Assembly (NCBI RefSeq): GCF_900100965.1
Contig: NZ_FMUJ01000001.1
Location: 544,272-608,271 of the forward strand
Reading direction: 5' to 3'
DNA: 64,000 nucleotides
DNA from: Variovorax sp. EL159
GTDB taxonomy: Bacteria; Pseudomonadota; Gammaproteobacteria; Burkholderiales; Burkholderiaceae_C
Under the pieces are notes generated by a model that saw only the letters and a program-made list of their open reading frames with translations, made no database searches and was not told the DNA's origin. Each line of letters begins with the position of its first letter. Within the stretch, counting starts at the first letter, position 1. Positions 28,582-38,372 of the stretch are shown here, piece after piece. Made by a program: the position numbers and the translations under genes.

Positions 28582-29814
28582 TTGAAGCAGCTCAAGAAAT
28601 CGGCCAAGCTGGCCAACGTTCTCTATGACATCCGCGGTCCCATCATGGACGCCGCCAAGCAGATGGAAGAGGACGGCCAGAAGATCATCAAGCTCAACAT
28701 CGGCAATCTCGCCGTGTTCGGCTTCGATGCACCCGAAGAAATCCAGCAGGACATGATCCGCAACCTGCCGACCTCGGCGGGCTATTCGGACAGCAAGGGC
28801 GTCTTCGCCGCGCGCAAGGCCGTGATGCACGAGACCCAGAAGCAGGGCATTGCGGGCGTCACCCTCGACGACATCTATCTTGGCAACGGCGCCAGCGAAC
28901 TGATCGCCATGGCCACGAACGCGCTGCTGAATGACGGCGACGAAATGTTGCTGCCGGCCCCCGATTACCCCCTGTGGACCGCCTCCTCGAGCCTGTCGGG
29001 CGGCACGCCGGTGCACTACCTGTGCGACGAAGCCAATGGCTGGATGCCCAACCTGGACGACATCCGCGCCAAGATCACGCCCCGCACCAAGGGCATCGTG
29101 GTCATCAACCCGAACAACCCGACCGGCGCGCTGTATTCCGACGACCTGCTCAAGAGCATCGTGGCCATCGCGCGCGAGCACGGACTCGTGATCTTTGCCG
29201 ACGAGGTCTACGACAAGGTGCTGTACGACGGCGTCAAGCACACCGCCATCGCCAGCCTGTCGACCGACGTGCTCACGCTCACCTTCAACTCGCTGTCCAA
29301 GAGCTACCGCTCGTGCGGCTACCGCGCCGGCTGGCTCGTGGTGTCGGGCGACAAGCGCGCTGCCCAGGACTACATCGAGGGCCTGAACATGCTCTCGAAC
29401 ATGCGCCTGTGCGCCAACGTGCCGGGCCAGTGGGCCATCCAGACGGCGCTCGGTGGCTACCAGAGCATCAACGACCTCGTGTGCGAAGGCGGTCGCCTGC
29501 GTCGCCAGCGCGACCTGGCCTACGAGCTGATCACCGCCATTCCGGGCGTGAGCTGCGTCAAGCCCAGCGCCGCGCTCTACATGTTCCCCAAGCTCGACCC
29601 CGAGGTCTATCCCATCAAGGACGACCGCCAGTTCTTCCTCGAGCTGCTGAAAGAAACCCGCGTGATGCTGGTGCAGGGCACTGGCTTCAACTGGGCCACG
29701 CCCGACCATTTCCGCATCGTGTTCCTGCCCCATGAAGACGATCTGCGCGAGGCCATCAATCGCATCGCGAAGTTCCTGGAGCAGTACCGCGTGCGCCGCA
29801 AGACGGAGCCATGA
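28582..29814 (+). CDS. alaA: PLP-dependent aminotransferase (AlaA-like)
   Basis: The 410-residue class I/II aminotransferase has INPNNPTGALYS, FADEVYDKVLYDG and the PLP lysine Lys240 in NSLSKSYRSCGYRAGW, closely like AlaA, which makes alanine from pyruvate and glutamate. The start is TTG with GGGAGGG five bases upstream; no ATG lies near. It heads a long plus-strand run with threonine-pathway genes, so a broader amino acid role is possible. Its stop overlaps the next gene's ATG. Confidence 0.9.
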   Translation: MKQLKKSAKLANVLYDIRGPIMDAAKQMEEDGQKIIKLNIGNLAVFGFDAPEEIQQDMIRNLPTSAGYSDSKGVFAARKAVMHETQKQGIAGVTLDDIYLGNGASELIAMATNALLNDGDEMLLPAPDYPLWTASSSLSGGTPVHYLCDEANGWMPNLDDIRAKITPRTKGIVVINPNNPTGALYSDDLLKSIVAIAREHGLVIFADEVYDKVLYDGVKHTAIASLSTDVLTLTFNSLSKSYRSCGYRAGWLVVSGDKRAAQDYIEGLNMLSNMRLCANVPGQWAIQTALGGYQSINDLVCEGGRLRRQRDLAYELITAIPGVSCVKPSAALYMFPKLDPEVYPIKDDRQFFLELLKETRVMLVQGTGFNWATPDHFRIVFLPHEDDLREAINRIAKFLEQYRVRRKTEP

Positions 29815-30842
29815 AATCCGCGTGCATCGCCGCTGCGGCGCTGTCGCTTGCCGCGCTGTCCGCGGTAGCCGCAGGCAAGGACCCGGTGGCGTTCTCGCAC
29901 AACGACTGGGAAATCGTCTGTGACAACACGCGTACCTGCCGCGCGGCGGGCTACCAGGTTGACCGTGGCGACTCGGCGCCGGTGTCGATGCTGATCACCC
30001 GCGCCGCAGGCCCGGCGACGCCAATCGAGATTCAGCTCCAGCTTGGCGGCGAGAGCGACGTCAAGGGTGCCGTCCGCCTCAAGGTCGGCAAGGCCAGCAT
30101 TTCGGGGCTCCAGGGAAGCGACTCCGAGCTCGATGCCGGTCAGGTCCGCACGATCCTCCCCGAACTGCTCAAGAGCGACGAAGCCGCCGTCACTGCCGGC
30201 GGCGGCAGGAAATGGGCTCTCTCGCTTGCCGGCCTCAACGCCGTGCTGCTGAAGATGGACGAAGCCCAGGGCCGCGTTGGCACCCCCGGCGCGCTGGTGC
30301 GCCGCGGCAGCAATCCCGAGTCTTCCGTATTGCCGTCGGTACCGATGCCCGTCGTGCACACGATCACTCCGCCAAAGAAGCACCCCGGCGACGATGCATT
30401 GGCCGCGCGCATCTTTCCGTCTCTCAACCTGAGCGATGCCCAGAGCCTGTGCAACAGCACGGACAAGGTGGATGCAACATCGGTGCAAGTCGACCGCCTG
30501 AGCGACAGCAAGGTGCTGCTGTCGCTGGGCTGCGACGTCGGTGCATATAACTCCACGAGCCTGCTCTGGATCGCCAACGACAAGCCGCCCTATGCGCCGG
30601 TGGCCATCGATGCAAGCGGCGATTTCGACGGCAAGGACGCCAGCGTCACCTCCACCATGAAGACCCGGGGCATCGGCGATTGCATGTCGGTCGAGACCTG
30701 GCACTTCAACGGCAAGGACTTCGTGCGCACCAGCACAACGATGGACAGCATGTGCCGCGGCTTCCCCGGCGGCGCCTGGTCCTTGCCCCGCTACGTCAGC
30801 CGCATCGTGGGCGCAGCGTCCACCACCCCATCCAAACCATGA
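29811..30842 (+). CDS. DUF1176 domain-containing secreted protein
   Basis: The 343-residue protein has a signal peptide (cleavage near residue 20, AVAAG) and the DUF1176 pattern: HNDWEIVCDNTRTCRAAGYQ at the start and CMSVETWHFNGKDFV with paired cysteines at the end. Function is unknown. It overlaps both neighbours (29811-29814, and the candidate hom ATG at 30839), placing an exported protein inside an amino-acid biosynthesis run. Confidence 0.85.
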   Translation: MKSACIAAAALSLAALSAVAAGKDPVAFSHNDWEIVCDNTRTCRAAGYQVDRGDSAPVSMLITRAAGPATPIEIQLQLGGESDVKGAVRLKVGKASISGLQGSDSELDAGQVRTILPELLKSDEAAVTAGGGRKWALSLAGLNAVLLKMDEAQGRVGTPGALVRRGSNPESSVLPSVPMPVVHTITPPKKHPGDDALAARIFPSLNLSDAQSLCNSTDKVDATSVQVDRLSDSKVLLSLGCDVGAYNSTSLLWIANDKPPYAPVAIDASGDFDGKDASVTSTMKTRGIGDCMSVETWHFNGKDFVRTSTTMDSMCRGFPGGAWSLPRYVSRIVGAASTTPSKP

Positions 30843-30856
30843 ACGCGACTCTCCCA

Positions 30857-32179
30857 ATGAAACCCATCCAAGTAGGCCTGCTCGGCGCAGGCACGGTCGG
30901 CAGCGGCACCTTCAAGGTGCTCCAGCGCAACCAGGAAGAAATCAAGCGCCGCGCCGGTCGCGGCATCGAGATCACCATGGTGGCCGACCTCGACACCGCC
31001 CGCGCCCGCGAAGTGGCCGGCGAGGGCGTCAAGGTGGTGAGCGATGCGCGCGAAGTCATCGCCAACCCCGACATCGACATCGTCATCGAGTTGATCGGCG
31101 GCTACGGCATCGCGAAGCAGCTCGTGCTTGAAGCCATCGCGGCCGGCAAGCACGTGGTCACGGCCAACAAGGCTCTGCTCGCGGTGCATGGCACCGAGAT
31201 CTTCGCGGCTGCGCATGCCAAGGGCGTGATGGTGGCCTTCGAGGCCGCGGTGGCTGGTGGCATTCCGATCATCAAGGCGCTGCGCGAAGGCCTCACGGCC
31301 AACAGCATCCAGTGGCTGGCCGGCATCATCAACGGCACGACCAACTTCATCCTGTCCGAGATGCGCGACAAGGGCCTGGACTTCGCCACCGTGCTCAAGG
31401 AGGCGCAACGCCTGGGCTATGCCGAAGCCGACCCGACCTTCGACATCGAAGGCGTGGACGCCGGCCACAAGGTCACGCTGATGAGCGCCATCGCGTTCGG
31501 CATTCCGGTGCAGTTCGACAAGGCGCACATCGAAGGCATCACCAAGCTGGCCGCGCAGGACATCAAGTACGCAGAGCAACTCGGCTACCGCATCAAGCTG
31601 CTTGGCATCACCAAGCGCACGGCCCAGGGCATCGAGCTGCGCGTGCATCCGTCGCTGGTGCCGTCCAAGCGCATGTTGGCCAACGTCGAAGGCGCGATGA
31701 ACGCGGTGGTCGTGCATGGCGATGCCGTCGGCACCACGCTGTACTACGGCAAGGGCGCGGGCAGCGAGCCGACAGCCAGCGCCGTCATCGCCGACCTGGT
31801 CGACATCACGCGCCTGCACACGGCCGACACCGCGCACCGCGTGCCGCACCTGGCCTTCCACCCCGACGCGATGAGCGATCTGAAGGTGCTGCCGATGGCC
31901 GAGGTCGTCACCAGCTACTACCTGCGCCTGCGCGTGGCCGACCAGGCCGGCGTGCTCGCCAAGGTGACGGGCCTGCTCGCCACCGCCGGCATCAGCATCG
32001 ACGCCGTGCTGCAGCGCGAAGCCGACGAAGTGGGCGGCGAAGGCTCGACGCAGACCGACCTCATCATCCTCACGCACGATGCGCGCGAAGGCACCGTCAA
32101 CGACGTGCTGGCCGAGCTGCAGGCGCTGCCCACCGTGTTGCAGCCGATCGTGCGCATCCGCAAGGAAGAGCTGTCCTGA
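30857..32179 (+). CDS. hom: Homoserine dehydrogenase
   Basis: The 440-residue enzyme has an NAD(P)-binding GLLGAGTVGSG at the N-terminus and the catalytic core (VTANKALLAVHG; GIINGTTNFILSEM; GYAEADPTFDIEGVDAGHK). A C-terminal ACT domain (YYLRLRVADQAGVLAKVTGLLA) is typical for threonine feedback control. It reduces aspartate semialdehyde to homoserine. The start at MKPIQ matches homologs; an ATG six codons upstream (30839) overlaps the previous stop and is an alternative. thrC follows. Confidence 0.96.
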   Translation: MKPIQVGLLGAGTVGSGTFKVLQRNQEEIKRRAGRGIEITMVADLDTARAREVAGEGVKVVSDAREVIANPDIDIVIELIGGYGIAKQLVLEAIAAGKHVVTANKALLAVHGTEIFAAAHAKGVMVAFEAAVAGGIPIIKALREGLTANSIQWLAGIINGTTNFILSEMRDKGLDFATVLKEAQRLGYAEADPTFDIEGVDAGHKVTLMSAIAFGIPVQFDKAHIEGITKLAAQDIKYAEQLGYRIKLLGITKRTAQGIELRVHPSLVPSKRMLANVEGAMNAVVVHGDAVGTTLYYGKGAGSEPTASAVIADLVDITRLHTADTAHRVPHLAFHPDAMSDLKVLPMAEVVTSYYLRLRVADQAGVLAKVTGLLATAGISIDAVLQREADEVGGEGSTQTDLIILTHDAREGTVNDVLAELQALPTVLQPIVRIRKEELS

Positions 32180-32243
32180 GGGGCGGCGCCCGCGCACGCA
32201 AGCAAGCAAGACATTGAACGAACCGGTACGACAGGACCCTCCC

Positions 32244-33659
32244 GTGAACTACCTGAGCACCCGCGGCCACCCTGACCGCAAGCGCTTTTGCGACATCCTC
32301 CTCGAAGGCCTCGCCCCCGATGGCGGCCTTTACCTGCCCGAGCAGTACCCGAAGATCGACACCGCCACGCTCGCTAAATGGCGCGATCTGCCGTACGCCG
32401 AGCTGGCCTTCGAGATCCTCTCGCTCTACATCGACGACATTCCGCCGGCCGACCTGAAGGCGATCTGCGCCAAGACCTACACCGCCGAAGTGTTCGGCAC
32501 CGACGAGATCGTGCCGCTGCGCGAACTCGAAGACGGCGTGTACCTCGAAGCCCTGTCCAACGGCCCCACGCTGGCCTTCAAGGACATGGCGATGCAGCTG
32601 CTGGGCAACCTGTTCGAGTACGAACTGGCCCGCCGCGGCGCCGAGCTCAACATCCTGGGCGCCACCAGTGGCGACACCGGCAGCGCGGCCGAATACGCCA
32701 TGCGCGGCAAGAAGGGCGTGCGCGTCTTCATGACCTCGCCCGATGGCCGCATGAGCCCGTTCCAGCAGGCGCAGATGTTCAGCCTGCAGGACGCGAACAT
32801 CCACAACATCGCCATCACCGGCGTGTTCGACGACTGCCAGGACATCGTCAAGGCGGTGTCGAACGACCTGGGCTTCAAGCGCAAGTACCGCATCGGCACG
32901 GTCAACTCGATCAACTGGGCGCGGCTCCTGGCACAGGTCGTCTACTACTTCGCCGGCTATTTCCAGGCCACGGCGAGCAACGACAAGCCCGTCAGCTTCA
33001 CCGTGCCCTCGGGCAATTTCGGCAACGTCTGCGCGGGCCATGTGGCGCGCATGATGGGCCTGCCGATCCAGACGCTGGTGGTCGCCACCAACGAGAACGA
33101 CGTGCTCGACGAGTTCTTCCGCACCGGTGTCTACCGCGTGCGCGCGGCCGTCGATACGCACGAGACATCGAGCCCGTCGATGGACATCAGCAAGGCCAGC
33201 AATTTCGAGCGCTTCGTGTTCGACCTGGTCGGCCGCGATGCCGCCAAGCTGCGCAAGCTGTTCGTGGACGACCTGGGCCTCGAAGGCCGCTTCGACCTGA
33301 GCGCCGACCCGGCCTTCAAGGATGCCGCCGAGCGCTTCGGCTTCAAGAGCAGCCGCAGCACCCACGCCGACCGCCTGGCCACCATCCGCGACACCGACAA
33401 GCGCTTTGCCACGCTGGTCGATCCGCACACGGCCGACGGCCTCAAGGCCGCGCGCGAGTTCCTCGTGCCCGGCGTGCCGATGGTGGTGCTCGAAACCGCA
33501 TTGCCGATCAAGTTCGCCGAGACGCTGGTCGAAGCGCTGGGCGAAGAACCCGCGCGCCCGAAGAAGTTCGAGGGCATCGAGGCGCTGCCCAAGCGCGTGG
33601 TCAAGCTGCCCGCCGATGCGGAAGCCGTGAAGGCCTACATCGCGCAGAACTGTGACTGA
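32244..33659 (+). CDS. thrC: Threonine synthase
   Basis: The 471-residue PLP enzyme starts at a GTG (VNYLSTRGHPDRKRF) with AGGA ten bases upstream. It has GLAPDGGLYLPEQYP, the PLP lysine Lys113 in LAFKDMAMQLLG, and the phosphate-binding GATSGDTGSAAEY. It turns O-phosphohomoserine into threonine, the last step after hom. The 64-base gap from hom has no terminator. Confidence 0.96.
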   Translation: MNYLSTRGHPDRKRFCDILLEGLAPDGGLYLPEQYPKIDTATLAKWRDLPYAELAFEILSLYIDDIPPADLKAICAKTYTAEVFGTDEIVPLRELEDGVYLEALSNGPTLAFKDMAMQLLGNLFEYELARRGAELNILGATSGDTGSAAEYAMRGKKGVRVFMTSPDGRMSPFQQAQMFSLQDANIHNIAITGVFDDCQDIVKAVSNDLGFKRKYRIGTVNSINWARLLAQVVYYFAGYFQATASNDKPVSFTVPSGNFGNVCAGHVARMMGLPIQTLVVATNENDVLDEFFRTGVYRVRAAVDTHETSSPSMDISKASNFERFVFDLVGRDAAKLRKLFVDDLGLEGRFDLSADPAFKDAAERFGFKSSRSTHADRLATIRDTDKRFATLVDPHTADGLKAAREFLVPGVPMVVLETALPIKFAETLVEALGEEPARPKKFEGIEALPKRVVKLPADAEAVKAYIAQNCD

Positions 33660-33677
33660 CCCCGGTCGGGCCCCGTC

Positions 33678-34223
33678 ATGAAAGTCGTCGGCTTCGCCGG
33701 CTATTCGGGCGCGGGCAAGACCACGCTGGTCGAGCGCCTGATCCCGGTGCTCAAGCGGCTGGGCCAGCGCGTTTCAGTCGTCAAGCACGCGCATCACAAG
33801 TTCGACATCGACCACCCGGGCAAGGACACGTATCGCCACCGGGAGGCGGGCGCCTTCGAGGTGGTCGTGGCCTCCGACAAGCGGCTGGCCGTGATGCGCG
33901 AGTTCGAGACGCCGGTCGAGCTGTCGGTGCACCAGTTGCTGGCCGAGTTGCATCCGGCCGCCGACTGGGTGCTGGTCGAAGGCTTCCGGCACAGCGACGT
34001 GCTCAAGATCGAAGTCTGGCGCCTGCCCGAAGACGGCCAGCCTTCGCGCCCGGTGCTGTACACCGACGACCCCTTCGTGACCGCCATTGCCACCGATGCG
34101 CCGTCCAGCCTGCCGTCGCCCACCGAGCGCCCGCTGTTCGACCTCAATGACGCCGAGGCCATCGCGCAATGGCTGATCGCCAGCGGCGACCGCTTCGAGT
34201 ACAACCCGGAACACCATGGCTGA
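33678..34223 (+). CDS. mobB: Molybdopterin-guanine dinucleotide biosynthesis adaptor MobB
   Basis: The 181-residue GTP-binding protein has P-loop GYSGAGKTTL at residues 8-17, VVKHAHHKFDIDHPGKDTYRHREAGA and WVLVEGF. These are the MobB motifs. It supports MobA in attaching GMP to molybdopterin. It follows thrC by 18 bases and overlaps moeA by eight, starting a molybdenum-cofactor group. Confidence 0.95.
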   Translation: MKVVGFAGYSGAGKTTLVERLIPVLKRLGQRVSVVKHAHHKFDIDHPGKDTYRHREAGAFEVVVASDKRLAVMREFETPVELSVHQLLAELHPAADWVLVEGFRHSDVLKIEVWRLPEDGQPSRPVLYTDDPFVTAIATDAPSSLPSPTERPLFDLNDAEAIAQWLIASGDRFEYNPEHHG

Positions 34224-35502
34224 TTCCCCCGTTCCCTTCGCCGCCTCGTCCTCGCGCCCGCCACTGATGCCGCTCGACGAGGCCATCGCCGTGCTTCTCG
34301 CAAAGGCCGAACCGAAGCTGCCCGCGGAAAGCGTCGTCACCTTCGAGGCCGATGGCCGCGTGCTGGCGCAAGACCTCGTCTCCGGCTTGACCGTGCCGCC
34401 GCGCGACAACAGCGCGATGGACGGCTATGCGGTGCGCGTGGCCGATTGCGCAGCGCCCGGCGCCGAACTGGTGGTGGCGCAGCGCATTCCCGCAGGCACC
34501 GTCGGCACGCCGCTCGCGGCCGGCACCGCCGCGCGCATCTTCACCGGCGCGCAGATCCCCGAAGGCGCCGATGCCGTCGTGATGCAGGAAGACACCACCG
34601 CCACGCCGCAGGAAGGCGGCCTGGGCTCGGTGCGCATCGCCATCGTTCCCGCCGCGGGGCAGTGGGTGCGCCGCGCGGGCGAAGATGTGGCTTCTGGCGA
34701 CGTGGTGCTCAAGCAGGGCGAGCGCCTCACGCCCGCCGCGCTGGGCCTTGCGGCCAGCGTCGGCTTCCACAAGCTGCAGGTCGCGCGCAAGCCGCGCGTG
34801 GCGATGCTGTCCACCGGTGACGAACTGGTGATGCCCGGTGACGTGGCGCCAGACGCCATGAAGCCCGGCGCGATCTACAACTCCAACCGCTTCTTCATGC
34901 GCGCCTTGCTGCACCGGCTGGGCTGCGAGGTGAACGACCTGGGCATCGTGCCCGACAACCGCGACGCGACCATCGAGGCCTTGCGCCATGCGGCCGAGAC
35001 CAGCGACCTGATCATCACCACCGGTGGCGTGTCGGTCGGCGAAGAAGACCACATCCGCGCCGCGCTGCAGTCGCTGGGCGAGCTGCAGTTGTGGTCGCTG
35101 TCGATGAAGCCCGGCAAGCCGTTCGCCTACGGCTCCATCGCGCGCAGCGACGGGCAAGGCCACTGCCACGTGACGGGGCTGCCCGGCAACCCGGTGTCCA
35201 GCTTCCTGACCTTCCTGATGCTCGTGCGTCCCTTCCTGCTGACCTTGCAGGGTGCCACGCGCGTGACGCCCGAGCCCGTGCAGATGCGCGCCGACTTCGA
35301 CTGGCTGCGTGCCGACAAGCGCCGCGAGTTCCTGCGCGCGCGGCGCAATGCGGCTGGTGGGCTCGAACTGTTCGGCAACCAGAGTTCGGGCGTGCTGACA
35401 TCGATGGTCTGGGGCGATGGCGTGGTCGACAACCCCGCAGGCCACACGATCCGCTCGGGCGACACGGTGAACTTCATTCCCTTCGCTTCGCTGCTGTCCT
35501 GA
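34216..35502 (+). CDS. moeA: Molybdopterin molybdotransferase MoeA
   Basis: The 428-residue protein shows PPRDNSAMDGYAVR, RIFTGAQIPEGADAVVMQED, LSTGDEL and the active-site GGVSVGEEDHI, then LPGNPVSSF. It inserts molybdate into adenylated molybdopterin. The N-terminal 20 residues are Pro/Ser-rich. It overlaps mobB and is followed five bases later by moaD. Confidence 0.96.
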   Translation: MADSPVPFAASSSRPPLMPLDEAIAVLLAKAEPKLPAESVVTFEADGRVLAQDLVSGLTVPPRDNSAMDGYAVRVADCAAPGAELVVAQRIPAGTVGTPLAAGTAARIFTGAQIPEGADAVVMQEDTTATPQEGGLGSVRIAIVPAAGQWVRRAGEDVASGDVVLKQGERLTPAALGLAASVGFHKLQVARKPRVAMLSTGDELVMPGDVAPDAMKPGAIYNSNRFFMRALLHRLGCEVNDLGIVPDNRDATIEALRHAAETSDLIITTGGVSVGEEDHIRAALQSLGELQLWSLSMKPGKPFAYGSIARSDGQGHCHVTGLPGNPVSSFLTFLMLVRPFLLTLQGATRVTPEPVQMRADFDWLRADKRREFLRARRNAAGGLELFGNQSSGVLTSMVWGDGVVDNPAGHTIRSGDTVNFIPFASLLS

Positions 35503-35507
35503 ATCGC

Positions 35508-35759
35508 ATGAAGGTACAGATCCGTTATTTCGCGTCGGTCCGCGAGGCGCTGTCGAGCAGCGGCGAAACCGTCGAGACGAACGCGCAGACGCTGGCCGCG
35601 CTGCGCGACGAACTCATCGCCCGTGGCGGGGCGCATGCCACCGCATTGGCACGCGGCAAGGCCGTGCGCATGGCGCTCGACCAGGCCATGAGCGACGAAG
35701 CCGCAGCCCTGCACGAAGGCTGCGAAGTCGCCTTCTTCCCGCCGGTTACGGGCGGCTGA
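35508..35759 (+). CDS. moaD: Molybdopterin synthase sulfur carrier subunit MoaD
   Basis: The 83-residue ubiquitin-fold protein opens MKVQIRYFASVREAL and ends FFPPVTGG; the terminal Gly-Gly is adenylated and thiocarboxylated to donate sulfur to precursor Z with MoaE. The ATG is five bases past moeA. Its 3' end overlaps the convergent dapA-like gene by 14 bases. Confidence 0.95.
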   Translation: MKVQIRYFASVREALSSSGETVETNAQTLAALRDELIARGGAHATALARGKAVRMALDQAMSDEAAALHEGCEVAFFPPVTGG

Positions 35760-36642
35760 GCCGGGCGTCGAGCGCAACGAGGCGCTCGCGCAGGTCATCG
35801 GATGCGCGAGTCATCGGCGAGCGCAGCTCGTCCTGCATCGCGCCCTGGTGCGCCAGCAGCGCCTTCAGCGGCCCCGGGTTCGATTCGGCAAACAGCATCT
35901 CGACCAGCGGCTGCAGCGGTTGCCATTCGGCGCGCGCCTCGGCCATGCGGTTGTCGGCCAGCAGGCGCAACACCTGCACGAAGCGCTGCGTCTGCACATG
36001 CCCGCTGGCCGCGATGGCGCCTACGCCACCTTCGGCCACCGTGCTGAAGATCTGGTGGTCTTCACCCGACAACACCTGCAGGCGGCCATCGGCGATCACG
36101 GCGCGCGTCTTGGCCATGTCGCCGCCGCAGTCCTTGATGCCGCGGATGCGCGGATGGTCGGCCAGCGCCAGCAGCGTCTCGCGCGCGAGGGCCGCGCCGG
36201 TGCGATAAGGAATGTCGTAGACCAGCACCGGCACCGCGCTCGCGTCGGCGATGGCGCGGAACCATTCGAGCAGGCCGGCCTGCGAAGGGCGGATGTAGTG
36301 CGGCGCGGGCACCAGCAGGGCCGCCAGCGGGCGTTCCGCGAGCTTGCGCACCCAGGCCGTCGTCTTGCCCAGGTGATAGCCCGAGAGGCCCATGACGATG
36401 GGCAGGCCACCGGCGGCGGCTTGCACGGTATCGAGCGAGGCCAGTTGCTCCGCCTCGTCGAGCGCGGCGGCTTCGCCGGTCGAGCCGCAGACCACGAAGC
36501 CGGCCACGCCGTCGCCGGCGAGGCGGCGGGTCAATGCGGCGAGCGCGGCGTGGTCGACCGCGCCATCGCGGAACGGGGTGACGAGCGGAATCCAGAGGCC
36601 CGAAAAATCAGGGGTGGGGGCGGAGGTGGGTTGTTGTGGCAC
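35746..36642 (-). CDS. Dihydrodipicolinate synthase-family aldolase (DapA-like)
   Basis: The 298-residue protein is a class I aldolase of the DapA/NAL family: GSTGEAAALDEAEQ (DapA has GTTGE), Tyr in YDIPYRTG, and the Schiff-base lysine in GIKDCGGD. It may be dihydrodipicolinate synthase or a related enzyme acting on keto-sugar acids. It is encoded opposite to the molybdenum cofactor genes and splits moaD from moaE. Confidence 0.85.
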   Translation of the reverse strand: MPQQPTSAPTPDFSGLWIPLVTPFRDGAVDHAALAALTRRLAGDGVAGFVVCGSTGEAAALDEAEQLASLDTVQAAAGGLPIVMGLSGYHLGKTTAWVRKLAERPLAALLVPAPHYIRPSQAGLLEWFRAIADASAVPVLVYDIPYRTGAALARETLLALADHPRIRGIKDCGGDMAKTRAVIADGRLQVLSGEDHQIFSTVAEGGVGAIAASGHVQTQRFVQVLRLLADNRMAEARAEWQPLQPLVEMLFAESNPGPLKALLAHQGAMQDELRSPMTRASDDLRERLVALDARLSRP

Positions 36643-36893
36643 GCAGGCTTCCTTTCAGGAATCGACCGATGGAAAGAACCACCGTCCGATGCGCGCGCAA
36701 CCCATGAGGGGCCAAAGCCTTGGCAGGTTCCGTCGCTCATCCGACGACGGAACCTCGGCTCCGGTCAGACGAGCTTTGGTTTTTTGGCTTTGCTGCTTTG
36801 GCACGCGCAACGGCTCTCGGGGTGCGATAGCACCGGGGAGAACGTGGCGAGACAAGGCATTGCAGCAGTCTAGCGCGATGCCACAATTCGGAC

Positions 36894-37376
36894 ATGAGCG
36901 TTGCGCGTGTTTCGATCCAGACGGCCGATTTCGATCTCTCTGAAGAGGTCGCTGCGTTGCGTGCCGACGACAAACGCGTGGGCGCCGTCTGCAGTTTCGT
37001 CGGCACCGTGCGCGATCGCAATGACGGCAGCACCGTCGCATCGATGGAGCTGGAGCACTACCCCGGCATGACCGAGAAGGCCATCGAGGCCATGATCGAC
37101 GAGGCGCACAAGCGCTTCGACATCCTCGGTGCACGCGTGATCCACCGCGTGGGCCTCCTGCAGCCGCTGGACCAGATCATGATGGTGGCCGTGGTCTCGG
37201 CCCATCGCGGCCAGAGCTTCGAGGCCTGCGAATTTTTGATGGACTACCTGAAGACCCAGGCGCCGTTCTGGAAAAAGGAACAGACGCCCGAAGGCGCCCG
37301 CTGGGTCGATGCGCGCGTGGCCGATGACGCGGCGCTGGCGCGCTGGGGCATCGCGGCTTCGAACACTTCTGTCTGA
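36894..37376 (+). CDS. moaE: Molybdopterin synthase catalytic subunit MoaE
   Basis: The 160-residue protein has VGAVCSFVGTVRD, LELEHYPGMTEKAI-type and HRVGLLQPLDQIMMVAVVSAHRGQSFEACEFLMDYLKTQAPFWKKE; the lysines near the end are catalytic. With MoaD it adds the dithiolene sulfurs to precursor Z. It is 251 bases past the start of the divergent dapA-like gene and probably has its own promoter, which I could not pin down. Confidence 0.95.
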   Translation: MSVARVSIQTADFDLSEEVAALRADDKRVGAVCSFVGTVRDRNDGSTVASMELEHYPGMTEKAIEAMIDEAHKRFDILGARVIHRVGLLQPLDQIMMVAVVSAHRGQSFEACEFLMDYLKTQAPFWKKEQTPEGARWVDARVADDAALARWGIAASNTSV

Positions 37377-37397
37377 CGGGCCTCGGCCACGCGCCGT

Positions 37398-38249
37398 TCA
37401 GGGCGCGATCAGTTCCGAGGTCGCCAGTGCCTTGGCTTCCGCACCGCAATCCCGCGTGGGCACGGCACCTGTGGCGCGCGCCTTGGCGATCTCCGCCTGG
37501 GCCGCCGCCATCTGCGCCTGGAACACCGGATTGGCGTGCAGCTTCGCCACCGTCGCCGCGCCGATCAGGCGGCCGTTCTCGATGTCGCTTTGCCAGTGCA
37601 CGCCGCAGATGGCACGGCTCTGCGAAAAGGCGCGGCCGCGCTGCAGCAGCGCATTGCCGCGGTCAGGGGCGATCTCCGACAGCACGAGTGCCCAGGCCCA
37701 GCCCACGGCCGAGTGGCCGGAGGGGTACGAGCCGTCCTTGGCCAGTTCGGCCTCTTCGCCAGGGGTGCAGCTGCGGGCCTTGAACACCACGAACGGCCGC
37801 GTGCGCTCGTACCTGTTCTTGGCCTTGTAGGTGGCGCTGCCGGCATCGGCCAGCGTGCGGCGAAGCAGCATGTTCAGGTTCGGCGTGGCCTCTTCCGAGA
37901 TGGGCATGCCGAGCGCGCAAGAGAACACTTCGGCCGCCTTCGGGAATTTCAGGTTGGCGTCCTGCACGGCCAGCGCGCCGCGTGGCGTGCCCTGCAGGGC
38001 GGTCAGCGTGCGGAAGGTTGCGCCGTCGGCTGCCAACGCGGCCGAACCCGTGGCCGGGGGCGCCGGCAGCAGCGCGAGGCTGTCGGGCAGATCGGCGGCG
38101 GGCAGGTAGCCCTTGAGGTAGCCCGAGCCTGCGCGCAGTTCGCCCACCTCGGCAGGTGATGTGGGCGCGGCCACGCGCGGTGCCGTGGTGCCGCAGGCGC
38201 CGAGCAGCAATGTGGCGGCCAGCGCGGCGGCGAGTGGGGTGGATTGCAT
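37398..38249 (-). CDS. Class A acid phosphatase, lipoprotein (PAP2 superfamily)
   Basis: The 283-residue product begins with a lipoprotein signal (LLLGAC lipobox near residue 20). It has the acid phosphatase triad: KNRYERTRP, SYPSGHSAVGWAWA and SRAICGVHWQSDIENGR, matching KX6RP, PSGH and SRX5HX3D. It likely hydrolyses phosphomonoesters in the periplasm. AGGAGA precedes the ATG at 38249. It is convergent with moaE. Confidence 0.92.
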   Translation of the reverse strand: MQSTPLAAALAATLLLGACGTTAPRVAAPTSPAEVGELRAGSGYLKGYLPAADLPDSLALLPAPPATGSAALAADGATFRTLTALQGTPRGALAVQDANLKFPKAAEVFSCALGMPISEEATPNLNMLLRRTLADAGSATYKAKNRYERTRPFVVFKARSCTPGEEAELAKDGSYPSGHSAVGWAWALVLSEIAPDRGNALLQRGRAFSQSRAICGVHWQSDIENGRLIGAATVAKLHANPVFQAQMAAAQAEIAKARATGAVPTRDCGAEAKALATSELIAP

Positions 38250-38372
38250 GGGTGTCTCCTGCTCTTCTTCGTGTCGGTGAAGTGCCATCGTAGAGGCACC
38301 TCATCAACTCGAAGTGGCACGCAGGTGACGGGGCGGGCCTCGCACCGTGCCCGCCTCACCCGATCCGCTCGT

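Noticed and set aside
36815..36835. Small hairpin (GGTGCGATAGCACC) before moaE
   Set aside because: The stem is only five pairs, has no T run and does not resemble a molybdenum-cofactor riboswitch.
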